64,000 nucleotides of DNA from NCBI GenBank assembly GCA_017642895.1, contig JAEPON010000003.1:310001-374000 (forward strand). Reading direction: 5' to 3'. Origin of the DNA: Roseitalea sp. GTDB lineage: Bacteria > Pseudomonadota > Alphaproteobacteria > Rhizobiales > Rhizobiaceae. Both the position numbers and the translations under genes were made by a program. Within the stretch, counting starts at the first letter, position 1; every line of letters begins with the position of its first letter. Shown here one piece after another: positions 28,577-37,373 of the stretch. Under the pieces are notes generated by a model. That model saw only the letters and a list, made by a program, of their open reading frames with translations, was not told the DNA's origin and did not search any database.

Positions 28577-30004
28577 ATGACACTGGCACAACAGGACGGC
28601 ACCAGGGCCGGCGCCCCCCAGCGGCGCAGCCTGCGCCGGCGGCTGGCGCGCGCCAGCCGCTATACCGCGCTCCAATGGCGCCAATGGATCTCGCGCGCCA
28701 CGCTGACCCTGCCGCGTGGCCTTTATGCGCGTTCGCTGATCATCATCATCGCGCCGATGGTCCTGCTCCAGTCGGTGATCGCCTTTGTCTTCATGGAGCG
28801 GCACTGGCAGACCGTCACCCAGCGCCTGTCCACCGCGGTCACACGCGATATCGCCGCGATCATCGACGTCATCGAGACCTACCCGCAGGACGAGACCTAT
28901 GCGGAAGTGACGCGCATCGCCCGCGAACGGCTGGCGCTGAACGTTGCCATCCTGCCGCCCGATCCGCTGCCGGCGCCGGCGCCCAAACCGTTCTTCTCGA
29001 TCCTCGACCAGATCCTGTCCGAAGAGATCACCCGGCAGATCGGCCGGCCCTTCTGGATCGACACGGTCGGCAATTCCAACCTCGTTGAAATCCGCATCCG
29101 GCTCGAAGACAAGGTGCTGCGCGTCTTCGCCCGGCGCAGCCAGGCTTATGCCTCCAACACCCACATCTTCCTTTTGTGGATGGTCGGCACCTCGCTCGTT
29201 CTTCTGTTCATCGCCATCCTCTTCCTGCGCAACCAGATCCGGCCGATCCAGAAGCTGGCCGAGGCGGCCGAAGGATTCGGCAAGGGCCACGCATTGCCCG
29301 ACGGGTTCCGGCCGCGCGGCGCCATCGAGGTACGCCAGGCTTCGCTCGCCTTCATTCGCATGCGCGAACGCATCGAAAAGCAGATCGAACAGCGCACCGA
29401 GATGCTGGCCGGCGTCAGCCACGACCTGCGCACCATCCTGACGCGGTTCAAGCTGCAACTGGCGATGAGCGAACCGTCCGACGACATCGCCGCGATGGAA
29501 AAGGACATTGACGACATGCAGTCGATGCTGGAGGGCTATCTCGATTTCGCCAAGGGCGATGTCGAGGAGGAAACCGGCGAACTCGACCTGCGCGAGGCGC
29601 TCGACGAGATCGCCGCCCAGGGCCGGCTGCACGACCGCGCCGTCGATGTCAGCGTCTTGGGCCGGCGCGACATCGTCGTCCGGCCGGTTGCCTTCCGCCG
29701 GCTGCTCGCCAACATTGCCTCCAACGCCTTCCGCCATGCCGAGCGGGTCGAAGTGGTCGCCCAGGTCGCGCGCGGCCGGCTGACCCTGACCATGGACGAC
29801 AATGGCCCGGGCATCCCCGAAGCCGAGCGCGCCGACGTCTTCCGGCCTTTCTACCGGATCGATGATGCGCGCAATCTGGACAAGAGCGGCACGGGCCTGG
29901 GTCTGTCCATCGCCCGCGACATTGCCCGCAAGCATGGCGGCGACATCACGCTGGACGATTCCCCGCTTGGCGGCCTTCGGGTGACGGTGCGCCTGCCGGT
30001 GTGA
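28577..30004 (+). CDS. Membrane sensor histidine kinase (EnvZ-like), partner of PetR
   Basis: 475 residues. Two transmembrane helices (about 52-73 and 196-217) flank a periplasmic domain; a HAMP linker starts at IRPIQKLAEAAE. The phosphorylated His282 lies in VSHDLRT. N box NIASNAFRHA and glycine boxes DNGPGIP and GTGLGLSIA complete the ATPase. A long basic N-terminus (about 1-45) precedes the first helix. Gene order indicates PetR as its target. Confidence 0.9.
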   Translation: MTLAQQDGTRAGAPQRRSLRRRLARASRYTALQWRQWISRATLTLPRGLYARSLIIIIAPMVLLQSVIAFVFMERHWQTVTQRLSTAVTRDIAAIIDVIETYPQDETYAEVTRIARERLALNVAILPPDPLPAPAPKPFFSILDQILSEEITRQIGRPFWIDTVGNSNLVEIRIRLEDKVLRVFARRSQAYASNTHIFLLWMVGTSLVLLFIAILFLRNQIRPIQKLAEAAEGFGKGHALPDGFRPRGAIEVRQASLAFIRMRERIEKQIEQRTEMLAGVSHDLRTILTRFKLQLAMSEPSDDIAAMEKDIDDMQSMLEGYLDFAKGDVEEETGELDLREALDEIAAQGRLHDRAVDVSVLGRRDIVVRPVAFRRLLANIASNAFRHAERVEVVAQVARGRLTLTMDDNGPGIPEAERADVFRPFYRIDDARNLDKSGTGLGLSIARDIARKHGGDITLDDSPLGGLRVTVRLPV

Positions 30005-30021
30005 GGCATTGGCATCGTTCA

Positions 30022-30184
30022 CCTCCCCCTTGAGGGGAGGTCGGCGAATGACGAGCAAAGCGAGGAAGAGCCGGGTGGGGGTAACCGCCAGCCCATGCAT
30101 TTGACCGTCACCCCCACCCGCTCGACCGCCGCGATGCTTGGTCTCGCGTGCCTCCCCTCAAGGGGGAGGCGGGTTTGCCCGCCT
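30022..30184. repeat. Family A palindromic element between convergent genes
   Basis: CCTCCCCCTTGAGGGGAGG (30022-30040) and its inverse CCTCCCCTCAAGGGGGAGG (30151-30169) flank an inner pair, GGGTGGGGGTA and CACCCCCACCC. A small GGCGGG-TTTG-CCCGCC hairpin overlaps the csaA stop. It separates the kinase gene from csaA and may terminate both. Confidence 0.75.
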
Positions 30185-30530
30185 ACATCAGCCGCTGGCC
30201 GTTCGCCACGGGCTTGTCGATCGCCGCCAGCACGATCGCGCCATTGTCATCCTCAAAGCCCAGCGTCAGCACCTCCGAGCGCATCGGCCCGATCTGGCGC
30301 GGCGGAAAATTGACGACCGCCATCACCTGCCGGCCGACCAGGTCCTCGGGCGCATAGTGCACGGTGATCTGCGCCGATGATTTCTTGACGCCGATCTCCG
30401 CGCCGAAATCGATCCTCATCCTGATCGCCGGCTTGCGCGCCTCGGGAAACGGCTCGGCCTCGATGATCGTGCCGGTGCGAATGTCGACCTTGAGGAAATC
30501 GTCAAACGTGATGAAGCCGTGCTCGCCCAT
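30183..30530 (-). CDS. csaA: tRNA-binding domain protein CsaA
   Basis: 115 residues: an EMAP/Trbp111 OB-fold with FLKVDIRTGTI at the start, VNFPPRQIG and a final ANGQRL. CsaA is a homodimeric tRNA-binding protein with chaperone activity in Bacillus. It starts two bases after the YbjN gene stop and is probably coupled to it. The stop lies inside a hairpin of the adjoining repeat. Confidence 0.9.
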   Translation of the reverse strand: MGEHGFITFDDFLKVDIRTGTIIEAEPFPEARKPAIRMRIDFGAEIGVKKSSAQITVHYAPEDLVGRQVMAVVNFPPRQIGPMRSEVLTLGFEDDNGAIVLAAIDKPVANGQRLM

Positions 30531-30532
30531 CG

Positions 30533-31033
30533 TCACGCCTCGCCGACGGTCTCGAACATGGCATGGTCCAGCGCAACACGCGCATTGACGCCCGACCAGA
30601 CGACCGACTGGAACGCCTGGAAATAGCTCTCGCATGTCTCGATCGCGCTCGACAGCATCACCTCGACCTGCGCCTCGGTCGGCTCGGCACCGCCCGCCAG
30701 GATCAGCGAGTGCCGGAACATCACCGCGCCTTCCTGTTCCCAGAAATCGAAATGGCCGATCAGAAGCTGCTCATTGATCAGCGACAGGAGCCGGGTCAGT
30801 TCCACCATCCGGTTCTTCTGCACCGTCACATCGAACGCGCAGGCGAAATGCAGCGATTCAAAGTCCGGCATCCAGGCATAGGAGATGTGGTAGTTGGTCC
30901 AGTTGCCGGCCACCGCCACCGCGATCTCGTCATCGCCCGTGCGCTCGAAATTCCAGTCGCGCGCATGGGCGACATGCTCGATCACATCGACCGGGTGGGC
31001 GATCCTGTCATGGTCCAGTTCAAGAAGGCTCAT
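30533..31033 (-). CDS. YbjN domain protein
   Basis: 166 residues from ATG 31033 (MSLLELDHDRIAHPVDVIEH). The YbjN fold is suggested by WNFERTGDDEIAVAVAGNW, a run of strands with an HFACAFD segment, and a helix with LLSLINEQLLIGHFDFW. YbjN proteins resemble type III secretion chaperones and influence stress and motility in E. coli; the molecular role is unclear. Coupled to csaA. Confidence 0.8.
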   Translation of the reverse strand: MSLLELDHDRIAHPVDVIEHVAHARDWNFERTGDDEIAVAVAGNWTNYHISYAWMPDFESLHFACAFDVTVQKNRMVELTRLLSLINEQLLIGHFDFWEQEGAVMFRHSLILAGGAEPTEAQVEVMLSSAIETCESYFQAFQSVVWSGVNARVALDHAMFETVGEA

Positions 31034-31310
31034 CAACGCATCCACGGCTTGGCCGGAACGGTCCGGCGCGCAGGGCAATCGTCGGCCGCTGCGAATCACT
31101 CAATAATTTCAGTGTATTGATGAGCGGCCCCGGGGAAAGCCCCGGCGACCGGTCTTCGATCAAACAAATGTGGACGGGCAGATTTGCCCACAGATTCGCG
31201 TTGCTCTTAAGCGACTCTCGGCAAAGGGCTTTTTGGAAGCGCGGACTCGGTTCGTTCCTGTGGAAAAAAACCTTTGCACAATTGTCATCAAGACCGCGTG
31301 GCCGGCCCGG

Positions 31311-31574
31311 TTACGTGCCTTCGAGCTTGGTGATCCGCGCTTCCAGCGCATCGACGCGCTCAGCCAGCGCCTCGGCCCGTGCGCTTGCCGCAAGGGCCGC
31401 TTCCTTCATCGCCTCGAATTCCTCGCGCTGGACGAGGTCCATGGAAGCCAGAAACTTTTCCGCCTGCGCCTGGAACATCGTCTCGGCCTCGCGCCGCATG
31501 CCCTGCGCCGCGCCGGCGGCATCGGTCATAAGCTTGGCGAAATCGTCAAATATCCGGTTTGGGCCTGTTGTCAT
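31311..31574 (-). CDS. ubiK: UbiK-type accessory factor (YqiC/BMFP family)
   Basis: 87 residues: an amphipathic N-terminal helix and a C-terminal coiled coil (REEFEAMKEAALAASARAE, then ALEARITKLEG), the BMFP/YqiC pattern. UbiK assists ubiquinone synthesis in proteobacteria under aerobic conditions. It is divergent from lgt, a common arrangement in this order. Confidence 0.85.
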   Translation of the reverse strand: MTTGPNRIFDDFAKLMTDAAGAAQGMRREAETMFQAQAEKFLASMDLVQREEFEAMKEAALAASARAEALAERVDALEARITKLEGT

Positions 31575-31664
31575 GTCCGCATCTCCACTATGGCACCTTA
31601 CCTATGAGCACGCGCGCCGGCACACAAGGTGCCGATGGCCGCACCAACCCGGAAACCGCGCCCG

Positions 31665-32537
31665 ATGGACCCGATCGCCACCCCTGCCCTTCTCACACAA
31701 GCCGCCCTCGCTTTCCCGAACCTCGACCCGATCCTGATCCAGATGGGCCCGGTGGCGATCCGCTGGTATTCGCTGGGCTATATTGTCGGCATCGTCGTCG
31801 GCTGGGTGTTGGCCCGCCGCATGGTGCAGAACGAGCGCCTGTGGGGCGGGCCATCGCCGATCAAGCCCGTCGATATTGACGATTTCCTGCTCTGGGCGAC
31901 GATCGGCATCATCGCCGGCGGTCGGCTCGGCTATGTGCTGTTCTACGATCTTGCCACCTTCCTCGACGCACCGATGCGCATCTTCACCGTCTGGCAGGGC
32001 GGCATGTCCTTCCATGGCGGGCTGATCGGCACGACGCTGGCGATGTATCTGTTCGCCCGGTCGCGCGGCTTTAATCCATGGCGCCTGTTCGATGTCATCG
32101 CCGCCGTGGCGCCGATCGGCATCGGCCTGGTCCGGATCGCCAACTTCATCAACGCCGAACTCTATGGCCGGCCGACGGGTGTTGGCTGGGCGATGATCTT
32201 CCCGACTGACCCGGAGCGGTTGCCGCGCCATCCAAGCCAACTCTATGAAGCGTTTCTGGAAGGCCTGGTCCTGTTCATCCTGCTTTGGATCGCCGTCCAC
32301 ATCTGGCTCAAGCTCAAAAGCCCGCGCTTCGTCACCGGTCTGTTCATCGGCGGCTACGGGCTGGCGCGCACCTTCGTCGAATTCTTCCGCGAGCCGGACC
32401 CGCAGCTTGGCTTCCTGCTTGGCACCGAATGGCTGACCATGGGCATGGTGCTGTCGATCCCCATGGCGCTTTTGGGCCTGGCGCTGATCGTCTCGGCCCG
32501 GCCCGCCGCGCCGGCCACGGCCAGCACGACGCAATGA
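31665..32537 (+). CDS. lgt: Prolipoprotein diacylglyceryl transferase
   Basis: 290 residues from ATG 31665; an in-frame ATG at 31635 and GTG at 31629 also exist, but 31665 fits the family N-terminus. Seven or so membrane segments. Signature blocks: GGRLGYVLFY, GGMSFHGGLIG, GLVRIANFINAELYGRPT and RHPSQLYEAFLEG. Lgt attaches diacylglycerol from phosphatidylglycerol to the lipobox cysteine, the first step for the lipoproteins seen elsewhere in this window. Overlaps the next gene as ATGA. Confidence 0.93.
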   Translation: MDPIATPALLTQAALAFPNLDPILIQMGPVAIRWYSLGYIVGIVVGWVLARRMVQNERLWGGPSPIKPVDIDDFLLWATIGIIAGGRLGYVLFYDLATFLDAPMRIFTVWQGGMSFHGGLIGTTLAMYLFARSRGFNPWRLFDVIAAVAPIGIGLVRIANFINAELYGRPTGVGWAMIFPTDPERLPRHPSQLYEAFLEGLVLFILLWIAVHIWLKLKSPRFVTGLFIGGYGLARTFVEFFREPDPQLGFLLGTEWLTMGMVLSIPMALLGLALIVSARPAAPATASTTQ

Positions 32538-33634
32538 CGACGCCGCTTGCCGCGATCCTGGCCGCGCGCATTGCCGCGGCGGGGCCGATGACCATCGCCG
32601 ACTACATGGCCGAGTGCCTGCTGCATCCCGAGCACGGATATTACGCATCACGCGAGCCGTTCGGCGCGGCGGGAGACTTCATCACCGCGCCGGAGATCAG
32701 CCAGCTCTTCGGCGAAATCGTCGGCGCGGTTCTCGTCAACGCATGGCGGCAGGCCGGCCGGCCATCGCCCTTCCTGCTTGCCGAAGCCGGGCCGGGCCGG
32801 GGCACGCTGATGGCCGACATCATCCGTACCGCGCGCATCGATCCGGGCTTTTCCGAGGCCGCCAAGATCACGCTGATCGAAGCAAGCGCCCGGTTGCGCG
32901 ACGTCCAGCGCGAAACGCTTGGCGCCGATGCGCATCGCGTCACATGGGCCGATACGCTCGACGAGCTGCCCGCCCTGCCGCTCTTTCTGGTCGCCAACGA
33001 GTTCTTCGATGCGCTGCCCTTCCGCCAATTTGTCAGGACGGGCGATGGCTGGCGCGAGCGCATGGTCGGGCTCGGTGAGGACGATGCGCTGGCCTTCGTC
33101 GCCGGTGCCGCCACAGTGCCCGATCGCGATCTGCCGCCCGGCCACGCCACGGCACCGGACGGGTCAATCTTCGAGGTCGCGCCAGCGCGCGAGGCCGCGG
33201 CCTCGGTGATCGGTGCCCATCTTGCCGCCCATGGCGGGCTGGCCGTGCTGATCGATTACGGCCATCTGCGAACCGCAATCGGCGACACGTTCCAGGCGAT
33301 GCGCGGCCACGGCTTCACCGACCCGCTGGCCGAACCCGGGCTTGCCGACCTGACCAGCCATGTCGATTTCGAGGCGCTCGCCCGCGCCGCCGCGTCCGGG
33401 GGCGCCCGCCCCCTGCCCGCAATGACGCTAGGGACGTTCCTCATTGGCGGCGGGATCATCGAGCGGGCCGGCGCACTCGGTGCGGGCAAGGATGCGGCGG
33501 CACACGAAGCGCTCCGCGCCGCCGTTGCGCGCCTGTGCGGTGACGAGGACGGTCAGATGGGTGCGCTGTTCAAGGTTCTGGCTCTCGCCGGCAAGGACCT
33601 TGATGGTCCCGTCCCGCCCTTTCACGCCGGTTGA
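32534..33634 (+). CDS. SAM-dependent methyltransferase, MidA/NDUFAF7 family
   Basis: 366 residues. Start GDFITAPEISQLFGE and LLAEAGPGRGTLMADI (glycine-rich SAM loop), then VANEFFDALPFRQF, are diagnostic of the MidA family. The mitochondrial homologue NDUFAF7 [12 protein letters not shown] arginine in complex I subunit NDUFS2; the bacterial target is unknown. Translationally coupled to lgt and followed by pgeF, a conserved trio in Hyphomicrobiales. Confidence 0.88.
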   Translation: MTTPLAAILAARIAAAGPMTIADYMAECLLHPEHGYYASREPFGAAGDFITAPEISQLFGEIVGAVLVNAWRQAGRPSPFLLAEAGPGRGTLMADIIRTARIDPGFSEAAKITLIEASARLRDVQRETLGADAHRVTWADTLDELPALPLFLVANEFFDALPFRQFVRTGDGWRERMVGLGEDDALAFVAGAATVPDRDLPPGHATAPDGSIFEVAPAREAAASVIGAHLAAHGGLAVLIDYGHLRTAIGDTFQAMRGHGFTDPLAEPGLADLTSHVDFEALARAAASGGARPLPAMTLGTFLIGGGIIERAGALGAGKDAAAHEALRAAVARLCGDEDGQMGALFKVLALAGKDLDGPVPPFHAG

Positions 33635-33687
33635 CACGGCGATCCGCATCCCACACCGTCGCCGCGCCATGAACGGGTCATGCACGC

Positions 33688-34479
33688 ATGAATGAGCACG
33701 GACCGCCACCGCTGCAACCGTTGATTTCGAAAGCGTTCGGCGATGGCCGCGCCGTCCGGCACGGCTTCTTCACGCGCGCCGGCGGCGTCTCGGAAGGCCT
33801 CTATGCCGGCCTCAACGTCGGGCTCGGCTCGGCCGATGATCCCGATCGCGTGCGCGAAAACCGCCGCCGAATCGCCGGCTGGTTCGGCGTCGGAGAAACC
33901 GCGCTGAGCGGCTGTCATCAGGTTCACTCCGCCGATGTGATCACGATCGACGCACCGATCCCGCTGGATAGCCGGCCGAGAGCCGATGCGCTCGTCACCG
34001 CGACATCCGGCATTCCGATCGGCGTCCTGACCGCCGATTGCGCGCCGGTCCTGTTCGCCGACCCGGTCGCGCGGATCATCGGCGCCGCCCATGCGGGCTG
34101 GAAGGGCGCGCTGACCAGCGTTCTCGACAACACGATCGGGGCGATGGTCGCGCTGGGCGCCGACAGGGCCAACATCATGGCCGTGGTCGGCCCGTCGATC
34201 AGCCGGCCCAATTACGAGGTCGGGCCCGAATTCGCTGATCGCTTCATCACCGCCGCGCCCGGCAATGCGCGCTGGTTCCGGCCGAGCGACCGGTCCGGAC
34301 ATCATCTGTTCGATCTGACCGGCTATTGCGTCGCGCGGCTTCAGGACGCCGGGATCATCGCCGCGATGACCGGCGAATGCACCTATGCCGACGAGGCACG
34401 CTTTTTCTCCTACCGCCGCACCACCCATCGCGGCGAGCCCGACTATGGCCGGCAAATGTCGGCGATCATGATTGTCTGA
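33688..34479 (+). CDS. pgeF: Peptidoglycan editing factor PgeF (multicopper polyphenol oxidase fold)
   Basis: 263 residues. The YfiH/laccase-domain zinc site is visible: CHQVHSADV, LTADCAPVLF and GAAHAGWKG, together with FFTRAGGVSEG near the start. PgeF removes misincorporated amino acids (L-Ser for L-Ala) from peptidoglycan precursors. The gene follows the MidA-type methyltransferase and precedes an M24-like gene. Confidence 0.9.
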   Translation: MNEHGPPPLQPLISKAFGDGRAVRHGFFTRAGGVSEGLYAGLNVGLGSADDPDRVRENRRRIAGWFGVGETALSGCHQVHSADVITIDAPIPLDSRPRADALVTATSGIPIGVLTADCAPVLFADPVARIIGAAHAGWKGALTSVLDNTIGAMVALGADRANIMAVVGPSISRPNYEVGPEFADRFITAAPGNARWFRPSDRSGHHLFDLTGYCVARLQDAGIIAAMTGECTYADEARFFSYRRTTHRGEPDYGRQMSAIMIV

Positions 34480-34502
34480 CGCACCCACCACGGAGAGACC
34501 CG

Positions 34503-35654
34503 ATGGCCCTGCATTTCGACGATGACGAATTTGCCGCGCGCAAGGGGCGTCTTCTGGCGGCCATGGCCGACGAAAAGCTCGACGCGATGCTGCTGTTCGC
34601 CCAGGAGAGCATGTACTGGCTGACCGGCTACGACACGTTCGGCTTCTGCTTCTTCCAGTGCATGATTGTCGAGAAGAGCGGCGATGTTGCGCTTTTGACC
34701 CGTTCGGCCGATCTGCGCCAGGCGCGCCACACCTCCAATGTCGAGACGATCGTCGTCTGGGAGGACCGCAGCCACGCCAACCCGGCCAAGGATTTGAAGG
34801 AGCTTCTGGCCGACCGCGATCTGGTCGGCGCGCGCATTGGCGTTGAATATGACAGCGCCGGTTTGAACGCCCGCTATGGCCGTCTGCTGGACGATCAGAT
34901 GGCAAGCTTTGCCGACATGCGCGATGCCTCGCAACTGGTGCCGCGCCTGCGCGCGGTCAAGAGCGCCGCCGAGATTGCCTGTGTGCGCAAGGCGGCTGAA
35001 CTCGCCGATGGCGCCTTCGATGCGGCGATGGAAGAAGTGCGCGCCGGCGCCGACGAGGCGGCGATCCTGGCCGCCATGCAGGGGTACATTCTGGCGCAGG
35101 GCGGCGACTATCCGGGCAACGAGTTCATCATTGGTTCGGGCCGCGACGCGCTTTTGTGCCGCTACAAGTCCGGCCGGCGGACGCTCGATGAGAACGACCA
35201 GCTCACACTGGAATGGGCCGGCGTCTGGCGCCACTATCATGCCGCGCTGATGCGCACGGTGATCATCGGCTCGCCGACCGAACGCCATGTCGAAATGCAT
35301 GCCGCCGCTACCGCCGCGCTGGAGGCCGTCGAAGACGCGATGCGTCCCGGCAACAGTTTCGGCGACGTGTTCGATGCCCACGCCCACGCACTCGAGGATG
35401 CCGGCATGACCCGCCACCGGCTCAATGCCTGCGGCTATTCGCTGGGCGCCCATTTCACGCCGTGCTGGATGGACCGACCGATGTTCTACGCCGGAAACCC
35501 CGAACCGATCGCCGAGAACATGACGCTTTTCGCGCACATGATCATCATGGATTCCGACAGCGGCACAGCCATGTCGTTGGGCCGCACATATCTGACCACC
35601 ACCGAGGCGCCCGAGCCGCTGTCGCGGCTGGGCCTTGATTTGGTCGTCGCATGA
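34503..35654 (+). CDS. M24/creatinase-fold protein without the metal ligands
   Basis: 383 residues from ATG 34503 with GGAGAG. It has an N-terminal creatinase domain (about 1-140) and a C-terminal pita-bread domain. Compared with aminopeptidase P the five metal ligands are all changed: D to E in TLEWAG, D to A in HYHAALMRT, H to Y in GYSLGAHFTP, E to H in LFAHMII, and E to G in SLGRTYL. The histidines of YHAALMRT and GAHFTP remain, as in metal-free creatinase and ectoine-hydrolase-like enzymes. A C-N hydrolase on a small compound is more likely than a dipeptidase. Confidence 0.78.
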   Translation: MALHFDDDEFAARKGRLLAAMADEKLDAMLLFAQESMYWLTGYDTFGFCFFQCMIVEKSGDVALLTRSADLRQARHTSNVETIVVWEDRSHANPAKDLKELLADRDLVGARIGVEYDSAGLNARYGRLLDDQMASFADMRDASQLVPRLRAVKSAAEIACVRKAAELADGAFDAAMEEVRAGADEAAILAAMQGYILAQGGDYPGNEFIIGSGRDALLCRYKSGRRTLDENDQLTLEWAGVWRHYHAALMRTVIIGSPTERHVEMHAAATAALEAVEDAMRPGNSFGDVFDAHAHALEDAGMTRHRLNACGYSLGAHFTPCWMDRPMFYAGNPEPIAENMTLFAHMIIMDSDSGTAMSLGRTYLTTTEAPEPLSRLGLDLVVA

Positions 35655-35687
35655 GGTAAAGGCTTTGTCACAAAGGGTGTAGGGGCA

Positions 35688-36284
35688 ATGCACAACAGAC
35701 GCGCAGATGCGATCGGCCGGTCTTCGCCAGCACGCCGGGCTGGCGTGGCCGCCGTGCTCGCATTTACGCTGGCGCTCGGTGCGTGCACGACATCGGACGA
35801 CAGCGCCAATGCGGTCGAATCCACACTCAATGTCGAAAACACGCCCGGCGCCGCAGCCGCCGTCGATCCCAACGCGACGACAACGGAAAATGCCGCCGCG
35901 CCGCAGGCCTTTGCCGCTGGCGCGGCGCGCCTGCATTTTGCGCCGATCGTCGGTGCGCCGGTGGAAAAAGTCACGGCCCTGTCGCGCCGCCTGTCGGCGG
36001 CAGGCGCGCAGAACAATATCCGCATCGAGCCGTCCGCGTCCGCCGGTGTCGATCACGAGATACGCGGCTATTTCTCCGCGCTTTCCGAAAACGGCCAGAC
36101 AACGGTGATCCACGTCTGGGACGTGTTCACGCCGTCGGGCCAGCGCGTCCATCGCATCCAGGGCCAGGAACGCGTGTCCGGCACCAATGCCGATCCTTGG
36201 CAGGCCGTGCCCGCATCGGCGATGGAGCGCATCGCCGACACGATGCTGTCGGACTACAATGCATGGCGCGGACGGGCCGCCTGA
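35688..36284 (+). CDS. Hypothetical lipoprotein
   Basis: 198 residues with an N-terminal basic region, a hydrophobic helix and lipobox LALGAC (Cys33). A low-complexity Ala/Thr linker (about 40-75) leads to a folded domain with HFAPIVGAPVEKVTALSRRL and a strand-rich part (HVWDVFTPSGQRVHRIQGQE). No family recognised. It stands between the creatinase-like gene and prs in the same direction. Confidence 0.65.
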   Translation: MHNRRADAIGRSSPARRAGVAAVLAFTLALGACTTSDDSANAVESTLNVENTPGAAAAVDPNATTTENAAAPQAFAAGAARLHFAPIVGAPVEKVTALSRRLSAAGAQNNIRIEPSASAGVDHEIRGYFSALSENGQTTVIHVWDVFTPSGQRVHRIQGQERVSGTNADPWQAVPASAMERIADTMLSDYNAWRGRAA

Positions 36285-36412
36285 CCGGTGCCCGACGCGC
36301 CGATGTCGGCACCTGCGGCAATTGCGCCGTGTGAAACATTGATGACATCTTGCATTAGCCCCCCCGACCGCTAAAAGGCGGGCCATCCGATACGGCGAAC
36401 GCGGGGCGGCCC

Positions 36413-37351
36413 ATGAAACTCTTTGCTGGCAATTCCAACCGGCAATTGGCCGATTCGGTCGCCAAATATCTCGGCATGAGCGTGGGACGCGCCAATGTAC
36501 GGCGCTTCGCCGACGACGAGATCTTCGTCGAAATCCAGGAAAATGTGCGCGGCGAGGATGTCTTCATCCTGCAATCGACCTCGCGGCCAGCCAACGATCA
36601 TCTGATGGAAATGCTGATCATGATCGACGCGTTCCGGCGGTCGTCGGCGCGGCGGATCACGGCGGTGCTGCCCTATTTCGGCTATGCGCGGCAGGACCGG
36701 CGCGCGCAAGGGCGCACGCCCATCTCGGCCAAGCTGGTCGCCAACCTGATCACCGAAGCCGGCGCCAACCGCGTTCTGACGCTCGATCTGCATGCCGGCC
36801 AGATCCAGGGCTTTTTCGACATCCCGACGGACAATCTCTACGCGGTGCCGGTGATGGCACGCGACATTCGCGTGCACCACAAGGACATGAGTTCGATCAT
36901 GGTGGTCTCGCCCGATGTCGGCGGCGTGGTGCGGGCGCGGGCGCTGGCCAAGCGGCTCGACGATTCGCTCCTCGCCATCGTCGACAAGAGGCGCGAAAGG
37001 CCAGGCGAATCCGAGGTGATGAACGTGATCGGCGATGTCGCCGGCAAGGACTGTTTCCTGATCGATGATATTGTCGATTCCGGCGGCACGCTGTGCAATG
37101 CCGCCGACGCCATCCTCGCCAAGGGCGCAAAGAGCGTCACCGCCTACATCACCCATGGTGTCCTGTCGGGCAGCGCGGCGGCGCGGATCGAGGCGTCGGC
37201 GCTGACCGAACTGGTGACCACCGATTCGATCCAGCCGACCGCTGAGGTCAACGCGGCCGGGAAGATCCGCGTCTTGTCGATCACCGACCTGATCGGCGAG
37301 GCGATCGCCCGCACCGCGCACGAGCAGTCGGTGTCGAGCCTGTTCGATTAG
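36413..37351 (+). CDS. prs: Ribose-phosphate pyrophosphokinase
   Basis: 312 residues, normal length. Makes PRPP from ribose 5-phosphate and ATP for purine, pyrimidine, His and Trp synthesis. Recognised from the start [20 protein letters not shown], the ATP-binding [10 protein letters not shown], the [15 protein letters not shown] catalytic loop and the PRPP-binding [17 protein letters not shown]. In many relatives rplY-pth-ychF follow closely; here 6.7 kb of other genes intervene. Confidence 0.95.
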   Translation: MKLFAGNSNRQLADSVAKYLGMSVGRANVRRFADDEIFVEIQENVRGEDVFILQSTSRPANDHLMEMLIMIDAFRRSSARRITAVLPYFGYARQDRRAQGRTPISAKLVANLITEAGANRVLTLDLHAGQIQGFFDIPTDNLYAVPVMARDIRVHHKDMSSIMVVSPDVGGVVRARALAKRLDDSLLAIVDKRRERPGESEVMNVIGDVAGKDCFLIDDIVDSGGTLCNAADAILAKGAKSVTAYITHGVLSGSAAARIEASALTELVTTDSIQPTAEVNAAGKIRVLSITDLIGEAIARTAHEQSVSSLFD

Positions 37352-37373
37352 GAGACGCCTTTCGGGCGAACCC

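Noticed and set aside
31255..31275. DnaA-box-like or origin signal near CTGTGGAAAA
   Set aside because: Single imperfect match, no cluster, and no origin-associated genes nearby.
36287..36313. GGTGCCCGAC/GTCGGCACC hairpin as terminator before prs
   Set aside because: Bulged stem without U-run; may be incidental.
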